Shown one piece after another: positions 1-6,959 of a stretch of 64,000 nt of DNA. The translations under genes and the position numbers were made by a program. This stretch comes from Pseudomonas sp. Irchel 3A7 (lineage in GTDB: Bacteria > Pseudomonadota > Gammaproteobacteria > Pseudomonadales > Pseudomonadaceae). Positions within the stretch are counted from its first letter, which is position 1. Every line of letters starts with the position of its first letter. The stretch spans positions 310,001 to 374,000 of the forward strand of contig NZ_FYED01000005.1 in NCBI RefSeq assembly GCF_900187565.1, written 5' to 3'. The notes under the pieces are model-generated. The model was given only the letters and a program-made list of their open reading frames with translations. It was not told where the DNA came from and did no database searches.

Positions 1-215
1 CACCGGCCCTTATTTTGAGCTTGAGAGAATAGGGGAAAATCGGGGAACGGCCAACGACGAATGTGAGCTTCAGCGCCGCTTGGCGGGGGATCTCTGACGT
101 GACGGCGATGGGAGGTGTGTGGCCGGGGATTCGCCACAAGCTCGCCACAAACTCAAAACGCCCACGACGGACAATGGCGGATTTCTGCGGGTTTCGGCGG
201 GTGGCATTTTGTGGC

Positions 216-241
216 AAAAACGGCCCCGAAGGGCCGTTTTG
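216..241 (-). terminator. Rho-independent terminator downstream of the tRNA-Pro fragment
   Basis: ACGGCCC and GGGCCGT form a tight stem around GAA, flanked by A and T runs. Read on the minus strand it ends in a T run, so it would stop transcripts coming through the tRNA-Pro 3' fragment. The symmetric flanks mean it may also work on the plus strand. Confidence 0.65.
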
Positions 242-277
242 TTACCAGAATATTCAGCTAAGTCATTGATTTTAAAA

Positions 278-326
278 TGGTCGGAGTGACAAGATTCGAA
301 CTTGCGACCCCTTGCACCCCATGCAA
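278..326 (-). tRNA. 3' half of tRNA-Pro(GGG), island attachment core
   Basis: The minus strand carries the anticodon stem-loop (TTGC-ATGGGGT-GCAA, anticodon GGG with T33 and G37), variable region, T arm with TTCGAATC, acceptor strand ACTCCG and an encoded ACCA. The D arm and 5' acceptor strand are absent: upstream of TTGC the sequence no longer fits a tRNA. Such a fragment is what a tyrosine integrase leaves when it uses a tRNA 3' half as att site. The intact gene is not in this window. The fragment is presumably not a functional tRNA. Confidence 0.75.
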
Positions 327-386
327 CAAAATAGCATTGATTCAATTAGTGTTAGATGGCCATCGCCACAGATTTGCCACAAGAAA

Positions 387-1568
387 TTAGAGCAATGAAC
401 TCAACATGCCATCTTGCTTGGCAGAAACGCCAGTGCCGTCGTCCAATAAGTGGCCGTAAACATTCAGCGTGGTTTCAATATTGGTGTGCCCCATCAACTT
501 TTGAATTTTCTTCAGATTGATATTCTTTTCGATGAGCATGGAAGCGTAAAAGTGACGAAGATCATAAGGCCGATACTTTGGCCGAATGATTATCTCACCG
601 TCATCTTGTTTCTCCTCGATAACAAGCCCAGCTTTTTCACAAGCGACATCGAACCCGCGTCTCTGCCAATTGCGCCTGTCCTGCCAGCGACCTTTTTCAT
701 CCGGAAAGATCAGATCATAGTCATTCGGCACTGCAAGATTTTCGGCGTAATGCCGAACAATCTCTAAAGTTTTTGGGCTCAGCTCAATGAATCTTCTGCC
801 TGCCGGTGTTTTGGTGACAGAGATTTTGCTTCCATCACCCTCGATGGCACGATCCACCTGAATTCCATTGTCAGTGAGCGCAGATTGCGCGGCTGCAAGA
901 TATTCCTGAGGCCTCATACCGGAATCTACCGCCAGATACAGCATGGGGCGGTAGCGCTGCCATGCGTTGGATATGGTCTCGTTTTTCGCATTGCTGAGCG
1001 CATCTGCCGCCTTAAGAAGCTCAAGAATGTCCTTCTTGGAGGGGATGACAACAGGCGCGTCATACCTGGATTCATTTCTGATACTGACTCCAGCCGCGCA
1101 GTTATTGGAGATGTATCCACGTATGGACATTTCTTTCATCACTGACTGGAGAGATGAAAGCACCTTGCCTGCCAAAACACGACTGATGTCGCTTCTGAGC
1201 AGCCACGACCTGAACTCTACAATGTCTGGAGGCGTGAGCTCATGGAGCGGCTTTTGCCAAGTGTAATCGGTAATGAAATTCGCACGATATTCATAGTTTT
1301 CTAATGTGTACCGGGTGACGGGCTCCCTGCCGTTCAGGCCTTCTTTCTCACAGATATCCAACCACTTTTTCACCGCGTGTTCAACGGTTTCTACCCCAGA
1401 GCTAGTTCTCCTGGTAACAGGGCGTGATAGCGAGTCTTCTCGAAACGCGAGCGCTTCTTTTCTGGTGCGGAAGGTTTTATAGGAATAGCCTGTACTGGAC
1501 GATTTGTCCGGGTAGCGGACTTGATAGGTTGTTCCCTTGTTACCTGTTCTTTTTCTGATGTCGGACAT
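387..1568 (-). CDS. Tyrosine recombinase / phage-type integrase
   Basis: 393 residues. It would integrate and excise the island by recombining att sites. The N-terminal 50 residues look like an arm-binding domain rich in basic and aromatic residues; a SAM-like core-binding domain spans about 60-165, and the catalytic domain about 175-380. The visible active-site elements are SGMRPQE (first Arg), YDLRHFYAS (second Arg, with Tyr where many members have His), LMGHTNIETT and the nucleophile in NVYGHL. The stop codon lies about 60 bp from the tRNA-Pro fragment, next to two candidate arm sites. The upstream small gene ends 17 bp before this start, so the two are probably cotranscribed. Family assignment is firm; target site is inferred from position. 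Confidence 0.93.
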   Translation of the reverse strand: MSDIRKRTGNKGTTYQVRYPDKSSSTGYSYKTFRTRKEALAFREDSLSRPVTRRTSSGVETVEHAVKKWLDICEKEGLNGREPVTRYTLENYEYRANFITDYTWQKPLHELTPPDIVEFRSWLLRSDISRVLAGKVLSSLQSVMKEMSIRGYISNNCAAGVSIRNESRYDAPVVIPSKKDILELLKAADALSNAKNETISNAWQRYRPMLYLAVDSGMRPQEYLAAAQSALTDNGIQVDRAIEGDGSKISVTKTPAGRRFIELSPKTLEIVRHYAENLAVPNDYDLIFPDEKGRWQDRRNWQRRGFDVACEKAGLVIEEKQDDGEIIIRPKYRPYDLRHFYASMLIEKNINLKKIQKLMGHTNIETTLNVYGHLLDDGTGVSAKQDGMLSSLL

Positions 1569-1585
1569 GATTCTGCATATCGCAT

Positions 1586-1858
1586 TTAGCCTTTGCGGTC
1601 AAACGATCCCTTAAGGCTTTTCGCATTTATATGTGCGTTATTTTGGGCATCAACCTGGCAGGTGTTATAAATTTCAACGAGCAGGTTTTTATCAATCTTC
1701 AGTCGCCCATCGATGGGATCAACGAAGAATGGCAGCTTACGCTTTCCGTGTGCATCGGGATCTGCTGCGCGCTTTATTTGTCTATGACTTAGTTCAATAC
1801 CATTTTCGGCAAGTACATTTCTGGCTTGTTCAATATTCACGTATCGTGGAAATTCCAT
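1586..1858 (-). CDS. Small putative DNA-binding protein next to the integrase
   Basis: 90 residues, not recognised by name. Residues 5-40 (VNIEQARNVLAENGIELSHRQIKRAA) read like a helix-turn-helix of the excisionase/MerR sort, followed by a basic patch (HGKRKLPFF) and a short beta-like segment. It lies 17 bp upstream of the integrase on the same strand, where directionality factors are often found. An excisionase role is possible but rests on size and place only. A short AT-rich gap separates it from the next small gene. Confidence 0.7.
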   Translation of the reverse strand: MEFPRYVNIEQARNVLAENGIELSHRQIKRAADPDAHGKRKLPFFVDPIDGRLKIDKNLLVEIYNTCQVDAQNNAHINAKSLKGSFDRKG

Positions 1859-1890
1859 GACAATATTAGCCCCCTTATATTTAGTCTCCG

Positions 1891-2130
1891 TTAAATCTTG
1901 TAGTCCTCGGCGGCGCTCCGGTACGGCCCGTTGCTGTGTAGCTTATTGACCTGCTGCCCCAGCTTGTTGCGCGGCACGACCTCTTCACCAAATTCGTTTA
2001 TGGGATTGACGTAAAGGGTCACGTTTTTGAGATGCTTGATATTGTAATCAACCTCCAACTCATGGAGCTTTTCATAGAATGCTTGGCGTAACTGGGCGAC
2101 TGTCATCTCCCCTCTGATTGTAATTTGCAT
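1891..2130 (-). CDS. Small conserved-type protein of integrative elements, function unknown
   Basis: 79 residues, beginning with ATG after a purine-rich stretch. It is rich in charged residues, with a likely helix at 9-28 (TVAQLRQAFYEKLHEL) followed by beta-like segments. It has no signal peptide or membrane segment. It is the first gene of the minus-strand group that leads into the integrase. From memory, similar short proteins sit beside integrases in Pseudomonas integrative elements, but I cannot name a family and propose no function. Confidence 0.65.
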   Translation of the reverse strand: MQITIRGEMTVAQLRQAFYEKLHELEVDYNIKHLKNVTLYVNPINEFGEEVVPRNKLGQQVNKLHSNGPYRSAAEDYKI

Positions 2131-2368
2131 CCCCGCGCGTCTCTTTCCCCAAATAGAATATTTTATTATTTATATATTTATGATGAACCTTATCAGTTTA
2201 TAAGTTATTAATTTTTACACTCTATAGTTGTAGATTTTGCTTAGACGATTCCCTCTCAATCCACAGCGATCCCTCCCGATCCGAATACGCCTCAAGAGGA
2301 ACACGAGAGGCACCCAGCCCGTCGCTCTGCGCTAAATTTGAGCCATGTCCCCAGTCGGGAGATCTGCC
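2131..2368. promoter_or_regulatory. AT-rich divergent control region
   Basis: Between the minus-strand integrase group and the plus-strand AlpA-like gene. The stretch 2155-2230 is far richer in A and T than its surroundings (TTTATTATTTATATATTTAT) and would hold the promoters of both directions. No clear operator repeats could be fixed by eye. Confidence 0.45.
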
Positions 2369-2569
2369 ATGGTCGCCTACTACTCCACCCAAGATCTCTG
2401 TGACCGCTTCCGCTGCTCAAGCCGTACGCTATTTCGTCGTATGAAGCGGATGGTGAATCCATTCCCTGCCCCCTGCATGAAGCACGCGGGAAGCTGCAAT
2501 CTCTGGGATGCGGAAGAGGTTTCCCGCTGGGAACGGCAGGAAAGAGAACGCTGCGCCCAAGTGATCTGA
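2369..2569 (+). CDS. AlpA-like helix-turn-helix regulator
   Basis: 66 residues from the ATG at 2369. A longer frame opens at 2345, but GGGAGA sits 6 bases before 2369 and nothing similar precedes 2345. The pattern YYSTQDLCDRFRCSSRTLFRRM is a MerR/AlpA-type helix-turn-helix, followed by a wing (CNLWDAEEVSRWER) typical of AlpA and Xis proteins. Such proteins switch on integrase or excision genes in prophage-like elements. It faces away from the integrase group across the AT-rich region, fitting a control role. Target unknown. Confidence 0.7.
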   Translation: MVAYYSTQDLCDRFRCSSRTLFRRMKRMVNPFPAPCMKHAGSCNLWDAEEVSRWERQERERCAQVI

Positions 2570-2796
2570 ATACTGCACAGTTAGATAACACAGGTGGAGA
2601 GTTTCCGATCTCAGCCTATTCAATCTAAAAGGGAAATAATTATGCAAACATTGAATCATACAGCGCCTTATACCGCCAAACCATTAATAATGTAACTCAA
2701 TAAAATTTCACAACTCAAGAGAGTTTCTTGATTGATTTACTAGAAGTTGTACGCAAAGATCTCTAGCAGACTTATACGATTCGAAGGGCTAGGATT
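2570..2796 (+). other. AT-rich intergenic region before the RTX pair
   Basis: No gene seen. The region is AT-rich (for example 2625-2720) and should hold the promoter for the two-gene cargo. TTGATT at 2729-2734 is followed by several TA-rich hexamers, but no promoter can be fixed with confidence. No terminator is visible after the AlpA-like gene. Confidence 0.3.
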
Positions 2797-3351
2797 ATGA
2801 AGAAACTATTAAGTGCCGTAGCGTTGTTCGGCTTGTTGCTAGGCCTTTATCTAGTTTACGTACTTACTTCCGAACCTGTGCCTAACCAGCACGAAAAGAA
2901 ACTTATTGAGAGCATTCAGACTCACCTTAAAAATCCGGGTGACTGGGCAAAACTCTCCGATATTCATCCCGGCAATTGGACGGAAGTTTGCTTTATCCCT
3001 TCTATGTCTACTAGTGGGGCCGGATCAGAAAAGCGAGCCAGGACAATATTTTCAATCAAAACAGAAAAAGTAAATTTCCCAAACGGAATCCCTAACGCCT
3101 CGGATTGGAATTCGGTTGCGATGTTCTTTTACCCGCCCAACACTGTTGAAGGGTTTGAAGTTCCTAGCAATGTCTTTCTTGGCTTTGGGGCACACCACAT
3201 TGAAGGCAGAGGACCATGTCCTCGATCTAAAGACGAGGCAGTGTTAGTGCTGCAAGACATACAAAAAAACAATCATGGAAAATCTCTTAAGAACATCAAC
3301 CTAATGACCCCCGCACAACTAAAACAAATGGAGAGCAAGGATGCCCGATAA
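2797..3351 (+). CDS. Membrane-anchored periplasmic protein paired with the RTX protein
   Basis: 184 residues. MKKLLSAVALFGLLLGLYLVYVL is a signal anchor without a lipobox Cys, so the remaining 160 residues should face the periplasm, tethered to the inner membrane. The rest is soluble, with two Cys (in EVCFIP and GPCPRS) that could pair. Its last 11 bases overlap the start of the RTX gene, pointing to translational coupling. In Neisseria meningitidis frpDC, the first gene encodes a lipoprotein (FrpD) that binds the RTX protein; the layout here is similar, though this protein is shorter and lacks a lipid site. An immunity or binding role is inference. AT-rich codon use matches the RTX gene. Confidence 0.8.
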   Translation: MKKLLSAVALFGLLLGLYLVYVLTSEPVPNQHEKKLIESIQTHLKNPGDWAKLSDIHPGNWTEVCFIPSMSTSGAGSEKRARTIFSIKTEKVNFPNGIPNASDWNSVAMFFYPPNTVEGFEVPSNVFLGFGAHHIEGRGPCPRSKDEAVLVLQDIQKNNHGKSLKNINLMTPAQLKQMESKDAR

Positions 3352-6300
3352 CACTCTTAAAACATGGTTTGTGGAATACTTAGCCCGTCACGGAACTGCC
3401 TTGGCAGTCGGCAATGGGTTCGGTGCAGAAAGCGACTTAGATCCTGATTGGATAACTGACGGACAGGCCAGAAATGCCATTATTCATACCCACGTAAGTA
3501 CCGCATGGACTAATGAATTTGGCGTGGGTTATGCGGAATGGCTGGGAGACATGAAGGAGCGGTACGGCAATAGTGATCCAGCTGATATGTACAAGGACCA
3601 ATACAATAATGAAGTTGGTCGTCAAATCGGTGTGTGGATGGCAACCAATGGATACACGGTAGGTACCTATTCATTAGCAGAACTGGAAGACATTCGTGAT
3701 GCCTTGGTTATGGACGCTTTTAACAATGGCGATTTGATTGTGGATGCCACCACGCTCGATGAGAATGGCATCGATGCAAGAATTACAAATTTAACCGCTC
3801 CCACTTGGACTGCTCCCAATAGCGGTTGGGAAACGGCATCTATAGGTCGAGACTACGATCACGAAATCCCTGGAACCAATATAAGTGATCAATTCTTTCC
3901 TTCTGGTTGGCTCGATGGAATTGATGAGCCTGAAACAGATCCTCTTGACGAGAACACACCTTTACCAACAATCCCTCAGCCTCTTAGTCCTATTGATCTT
4001 CCCAGCTGGATGCCGGGTGTGACAACGCCATGGGGAAATGCTCAGAACACTTCGTCACCAATCGTTCTCGATGTGGATGCATCGGGCACAATAGAACTGG
4101 CTGCACTGAACGGTAGTGGCTCGGTATATTGGGATATTGATAATGACGGATTTACCGAAGCGGCGGGCTGGATTACAGGCGGCGATGGACTTTTGTGCGC
4201 TGACGCCAACAGTGATGGCACAATTACGCACAGTGAACTCTTCGGAAATAATGCGACTTATGCGAATGGTTATTTGAAGCTCGACGCTGCCTATGACAGT
4301 AACAATGATAATTTTATAACATCAGCCGACACAAATTTTGGCAATTTGCGTGTATGGGTTGATGCCAATGCTGATGGCCTTAGTCAATCAGGAGAGCTTT
4401 ATACCCTTGCCGGTCTTGGGATTACTTCGATCAGCACATCCTACAGCAATGTTAGCTACACAATTTCCGGAAATGAAGTAAAGCAAGAATCCACATTCAC
4501 TATGAATGGCAATAGCTATACTTCAGCTGACGTCTGGTTCTCATACGACAACGTCAATACACAATATACAGGCAGTTACGACCTCGACATTCGTACATTG
4601 TTCCTACCTGAGCTGCGTGGCTATGGCACATTGCCTGACCTGCATATTGCTATGAGTCAGAATGAAGACCTTCTGGATCTGGTGATGGAGATTGCCGCAG
4701 AGGATCTAGTCGATATTTTTGATGAAGGCTTTGGTTTGCGGGCTAAGGTCGAGGCATTAATGTATGAATGGGCCGGTGTAGAAGGTGTAAGCCCAACCAG
4801 TCGCCTTAGCTATATAGATGCACGGCAAGTGGGCTTTCTTGAGGCTTTTATGGGAGAGTATTATCAAGGCTCTGCCGGGTCGTATGTATATGGGAATCAG
4901 GCAACTGCTCTAAAACCGGCATGGAGCGCTGCCTTGGATATGACCATGGCAAGGATTGTGGCGCAGCTGGGTGTGGCTGGAGAGGTTATTTCAGACGCTG
5001 TCTATAACCCTGTGACAGATGCTTACGATGGCACTGCCGCATTGAACCTCTCTGGAACTGAAGATCTTGCCGATACACTATGTGCGGGCAAAAGCGACAT
5101 AGAGAAAATTCTTGTCTGGAAAAATATTGTTTCCGTCATTGATCACGCCATAGGCATGGGAAACCTATCCATGGGGGATGAAAGCGATTTACTAGATATA
5201 ATACACAATACGACCTCCATGAGTTATTTGACGCTCGACATCCTAACCTCGGACAGCAGTGACGTCTTCTGGGGTAACTCTGCCGCAGAGACTTTACAGG
5301 CCAATAATAACGACAATCTAATCGTTGGCGAAGGCGGTAATGATACCCTGACGGGCTACGACGGTAATGACCAACTATACAGCAGTAGTGGAGATGACAG
5401 CCTTTCCGGGAATAGCGGCCACGACCATATTAATGGCGGAACAGGCATCGACTATCTATACGGCGGCACTGGAAATGATACCTATTACTTTTCGGCTGGA
5501 TTTGTTGGCACCAACGGTTACTACGACAGCCTGATTGAAGAGGTTAGCGAAGGGACTGACACATTACGATTTGTTGGGATTGATGTAGAAGATTTGCGGA
5601 TGTGGAGTGATTCAAACCGTATGTATTTCAGCATCGATGGCAGCCCTGACGACGTCCTCCGTATTAGCTATGCTTATGATTATTCTACTCCCGGCTATGA
5701 CATTAATAGCCGGATAGAGCAGATTGTGTTTGATGACAGCACCACATGGGATCTAACCGCTGGTCTGATTATGACTGATACTGATGCAAACCATACAATG
5801 AATGGTACTGCACAGAATGATGTGATGGATGGCCGTGGAGGATATGACAGTCTATCGGGTTATAACGGTAACGATACGCTGTATGGTGGAGATGACGGTG
5901 ACAGTCTGTCTGGGAATAATGGCAACGACCATCTGTACGGTGGCGCGGGAGCGGACTATCTGTACGGTGGTACTGGCAATGATACCTATTACTTCTCAGC
6001 CGGGTTTGTTGGTGCCAACGGTTACTACGACAACCTGATTGAAGAAGTTAGCGAAGGGACTGATACATTACGTTTTACAGGTATTGATGTTGAAGATCTG
6101 AGGATGTGGAGTGATTCAAACCGTATGTACTTTAGCATCGACGGCAGTCCTGACGACGTTCTTCGTATAAGTTATTCCTATGATTATTCTACTCCTGGCT
6201 ATGACATTAATAGCCGGATCGAGCAGATTGTATTTGACGATACCACTACATGGGATCTAACCGCTGGTCTGATTATGACCGATACGGATGCGGGCCATTC

Positions 6301-6784
6301 AATGAATGGCACTGCACAGAATGATGTGATGGCCGGTCGTGCCGGTTATGACAGTCTATCCGGCTATAATGGCAATGACATTTTGTATGGCGGAGATGAT
6401 AACGATTACCTCTACGGCGGTAATGGTAATGACATGTTGTATGGTGGTGCCGGAGTTGACAATATGACTGGCGATGCAGGTGCCGATAAGTTCGTCTTTG
6501 AAGCGGCGTCGGCATTTAGCAATATTGATGTCATTGCAGATTTTACGACCGGGGACGGCGATTCAATTGATCTGGTCAGTTTGCTAGGCAATTACGATCC
6601 CCTGACGGAATTGATTACAGATTTCGTTGAGATGACCACCAGCGGAAGCAACACCATCTTGAAAGTAGATCAGGATGGTACAGGTGGCACCTATGGCTGG
6701 ACGCAAATTGCCACGCTTCAGGGCGTCACTGGTCTGACTGATGAGGCAGCCCTCGTCTCTAATGGGAACTTAGTGGCGGCTTAA
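3341..6784 (+). CDS. RTX calcium-binding protein with FrpC-like SPM module
   Basis: 1147 residues, predicted to leave the cell by type I secretion. Residues about 45-105 (NAIIHTHVSTAW ... YNNEVGRQIG) resemble the DUF6973 domain of some toxin-like proteins. Residues about 240-400 resemble the self-processing module of FrpC: PIVLDVDASG, then EF-hand-like loops starting at 265 (DIDNDG), 288 (DANSDG), 319 (DSNNDN) and 341 (DANADG). The residue before the Pro is Ser, not the Asp of the scissile Asp-Pro bond. Residues 660-1055 hold GGxGxD-type RTX nonapeptides in a duplicated 168-residue block, and the end (FEAASAFSNIDVIADFTTGD onward) looks like a type I secretion signal. GGAG lies 7 bases before the ATG, inside the upstream gene. 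No secretion genes or acyltransferase are nearby. A toxin or bacteriocin role is plausible; adhesion is the alternative. Confidence 0.9.
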   Translation: MPDNTLKTWFVEYLARHGTALAVGNGFGAESDLDPDWITDGQARNAIIHTHVSTAWTNEFGVGYAEWLGDMKERYGNSDPADMYKDQYNNEVGRQIGVWMATNGYTVGTYSLAELEDIRDALVMDAFNNGDLIVDATTLDENGIDARITNLTAPTWTAPNSGWETASIGRDYDHEIPGTNISDQFFPSGWLDGIDEPETDPLDENTPLPTIPQPLSPIDLPSWMPGVTTPWGNAQNTSSPIVLDVDASGTIELAALNGSGSVYWDIDNDGFTEAAGWITGGDGLLCADANSDGTITHSELFGNNATYANGYLKLDAAYDSNNDNFITSADTNFGNLRVWVDANADGLSQSGELYTLAGLGITSISTSYSNVSYTISGNEVKQESTFTMNGNSYTSADVWFSYDNVNTQYTGSYDLDIRTLFLPELRGYGTLPDLHIAMSQNEDLLDLVMEIAAEDLVDIFDEGFGLRAKVEALMYEWAGVEGVSPTSRLSYIDARQVGFLEAFMGEYYQGSAGSYVYGNQATALKPAWSAALDMTMARIVAQLGVAGEVISDAVYNPVTDAYDGTAALNLSGTEDLADTLCAGKSDIEKILVWKNIVSVIDHAIGMGNLSMGDESDLLDIIHNTTSMSYLTLDILTSDSSDVFWGNSAAETLQANNNDNLIVGEGGNDTLTGYDGNDQLYSSSGDDSLSGNSGHDHINGGTGIDYLYGGTGNDTYYFSAGFVGTNGYYDSLIEEVSEGTDTLRFVGIDVEDLRMWSDSNRMYFSIDGSPDDVLRISYAYDYSTPGYDINSRIEQIVFDDSTTWDLTAGLIMTDTDANHTMNGTAQNDVMDGRGGYDSLSGYNGNDTLYGGDDGDSLSGNNGNDHLYGGAGADYLYGGTGNDTYYFSAGFVGANGYYDNLIEEVSEGTDTLRFTGIDVEDLRMWSDSNRMYFSIDGSPDDVLRISYSYDYSTPGYDINSRIEQIVFDDTTTWDLTAGLIMTDTDAGHSMNGTAQNDVMAGRAGYDSLSGYNGNDILYGGDDNDYLYGGNGNDMLYGGAGVDNMTGDAGADKFVFEAASAFSNIDVIADFTTGDGDSIDLVSLLGNYDPLTELITDFVEMTTSGSNTILKVDQDGTGGTYGWTQIATLQGVTGLTDEAALVSNGNLVAA
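5341..6348 (+). repeat. Tandem 504-bp duplication inside the RTX gene
   Basis: The motif encoding TYYFSAGFVG recurs at about 5481 and 5985, exactly 504 bp (168 codons) apart. Each unit holds several RTX nonapeptides, then a conserved non-RTX segment (YYD-LIEEVSEGTDTLRF, WSDSNRMYFSIDGSPDD, INSRIEQIVFDD) and a linker ending NGTAQNDVM. A partial third start follows (SLSGYNGND). The DNA has diverged mainly at third positions, so the duplication is not very recent. Confidence 0.85.
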
Positions 6785-6833
6785 GCAAAAGAACACGCAA
6801 CCTCTGTTGTAGAAGAGCAGTGCCAAGAATTTA

Positions 6834-6865
6834 GAACAAGGCCATTCGTATGGATGGCCTTGTTC
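6834..6865 (+). terminator. Hairpin after the RTX gene
   Basis: GAACAAGGCCAT and ATGGCCTTGTTC are perfect 12-bp arms around an 8-base loop, 50 bases after the RTX stop codon. There is no long T run, so termination strength is uncertain, but place and stem length fit. Confidence 0.6.
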
Positions 6866-6959
6866 ATTGTGCTCCACACCAAAGTCGCGAAAGGCTTCCA
6901 TCCTCACAAGAGGCATTACCTCCCCCTGCCCGATCCGCGTTGCTGTGCGAGGCGTCGTG

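Larger units (their letters stand above)
131..382. repeat. Candidate integrase arm-type sites (TYGCCACAR)
   Basis: The nonamer TCGCCACAA occurs at 131-139 and again at 142-150. TCGCCACAG lies at 363-371 and TTGCCACAA at 374-382. Each pair is spaced exactly 11 bp, one helical turn. An inverted copy TTGTGGCAA is at 209-217, with a weaker partner 11 bp away at 198-206. The pairs flank the tRNA-Pro fragment at 278-326, which is how arm-binding sites of a tyrosine recombinase are arranged around an att core. The role is inferred from spacing and position. Confidence 0.5.

Noticed and set aside
63..345. Short open frames at the left edge on both strands
   Set aside because: They overlap the terminator, tRNA fragment and repeat motifs, without ribosome sites.
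3341..6784. CRISPR-like or minisatellite reading of the RTX repeats
   Set aside because: The repeats are in frame, encode GGxGxD nonapeptides and vary at third positions: protein repeats, not an array.
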